DNA from: an uncultured Candidatus Saccharibacteria bacterium
Lineage (GTDB): Bacteria > Patescibacteriota > Saccharimonadia > Saccharimonadales > Saccharimonadaceae
Direction of reading: 5' to 3'
Length of the DNA stretch: 64,000 nt
Assembly: GCA_947304395.1 (NCBI GenBank)
Contig: CAMZBA010000005.1
Coordinates: 24,460 to 88,459, forward strand
Shown: positions 63,876 to 64,000 of the stretch, in pieces
How positions within the stretch are numbered: position 1 is the stretch's first letter
Layout: every line of letters begins with the position of its first letter
Position numbers and translations under genes: made by a program
Notes under the pieces: generated by a model
What the model saw: only the letters and a program-made list of their open reading frames with translations
Database searches by the model: none
What the model was told of the DNA's origin: nothing

Positions 63876-64000
63876 AAGAACAGTTCAACTGCGAGAGGAC
63901 AATTAATTTGACACCCTTGTTAGCTGAGCTTTTAAAATTTTACGTATTTTAACAATTTAGTTGTGCAATTAATTATCATCGTCAGTCTTTTATATTGAGT

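Overview
The window reads as chromosomal DNA of a host-associated Patescibacteria/CPR bacterium, most likely Saccharibacteria (TM7). This is inferred from gene content and style: a compact layout, VirB2/TrbC-like and TraD/VirD4-like type IV secretion pieces fused to unusual domains, a short L28 and a threonyl-tRNA synthetase lacking its TGS domain, fatty acid and metal scavenging genes rather than biosynthesis, large secreted proteins, and many genes whose start codon sits only 6-10 nt behind a TATAAT-like box. Long conserved genes such as gyrA, gyrB and uvrD contain no in-frame TGA, so the standard bacterial code applies and the UGA=Gly code of Gracilibacteria/Absconditabacteria is excluded.

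Layout. 1-8.8 kb: a SurA-like foldase (cut by the edge), a frameshifted TrmH-family methyltransferase, membrane-anchored proteins of unknown function, a VirB2-like/Ig-like/CHAP-like fusion, a NUDIX protein, tRNA-Gly, tRNA-Asp, tRNA-Thr and an RdgB/HAM1 pyrophosphatase. 8.8-19 kb: an acyl-activating enzyme with acyl carrier protein, two GT8 glycosyltransferases and a PlsC acyltransferase; facing them a Fur-type regulator with a metal ABC transporter and a second acyltransferase; then a membrane GT2 glycosyltransferase. 19.1-26.1 kb (locus A): pilin-like gene, signal-peptidase-like gene and class B sortase facing a giant surface protein; all four carry lesions. 26-35 kb: tRNA-Ala, a kinase-like protein, a 4'-phosphopantetheinyl transferase, another VirB2-like fusion, tRNA-Val with a remnant copy, thrS and uvrD/pcrA. 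35.2-43.2 kb (locus B): an intact paralogous set of giant surface protein, pilin, signal-peptidase-like protein and class B sortase. 43.2-52.5 kb: rpsF-ssb-rpsR, efp-miaA, a regulator, rpmB, a site-2 protease, a structured RNA with its own promoter, a NUDIX-RNase H fusion, rnpB, infC-rpmI-rplT and a comM gene split by one TGA. 52.5-54.1 kb: tmRNA and a gene-poor stretch with two outward promoters, each behind a copy of the same palindrome, driving a short minus-strand RNA and a long structured plus-strand RNA. 54.1-64 kb: a TraD/VirD4-like ATPase, gyrB, gyrA, another structured RNA and a divergent PAP2 protein.

The most notable system is the pair of pilus-like modules (A and B). Each resembles the streptococcal FCT pilus locus: Spy0128-type pilin, SipA-like signal peptidase homologue, class B sortase and large adhesin. 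Here each giant adhesin also has a sorting-signal-like segment in its middle, followed by a second signal anchor and a second extracellular part, as if two surface proteins were translated as one chain. Locus A looks like a decaying or switched-off copy of locus B.
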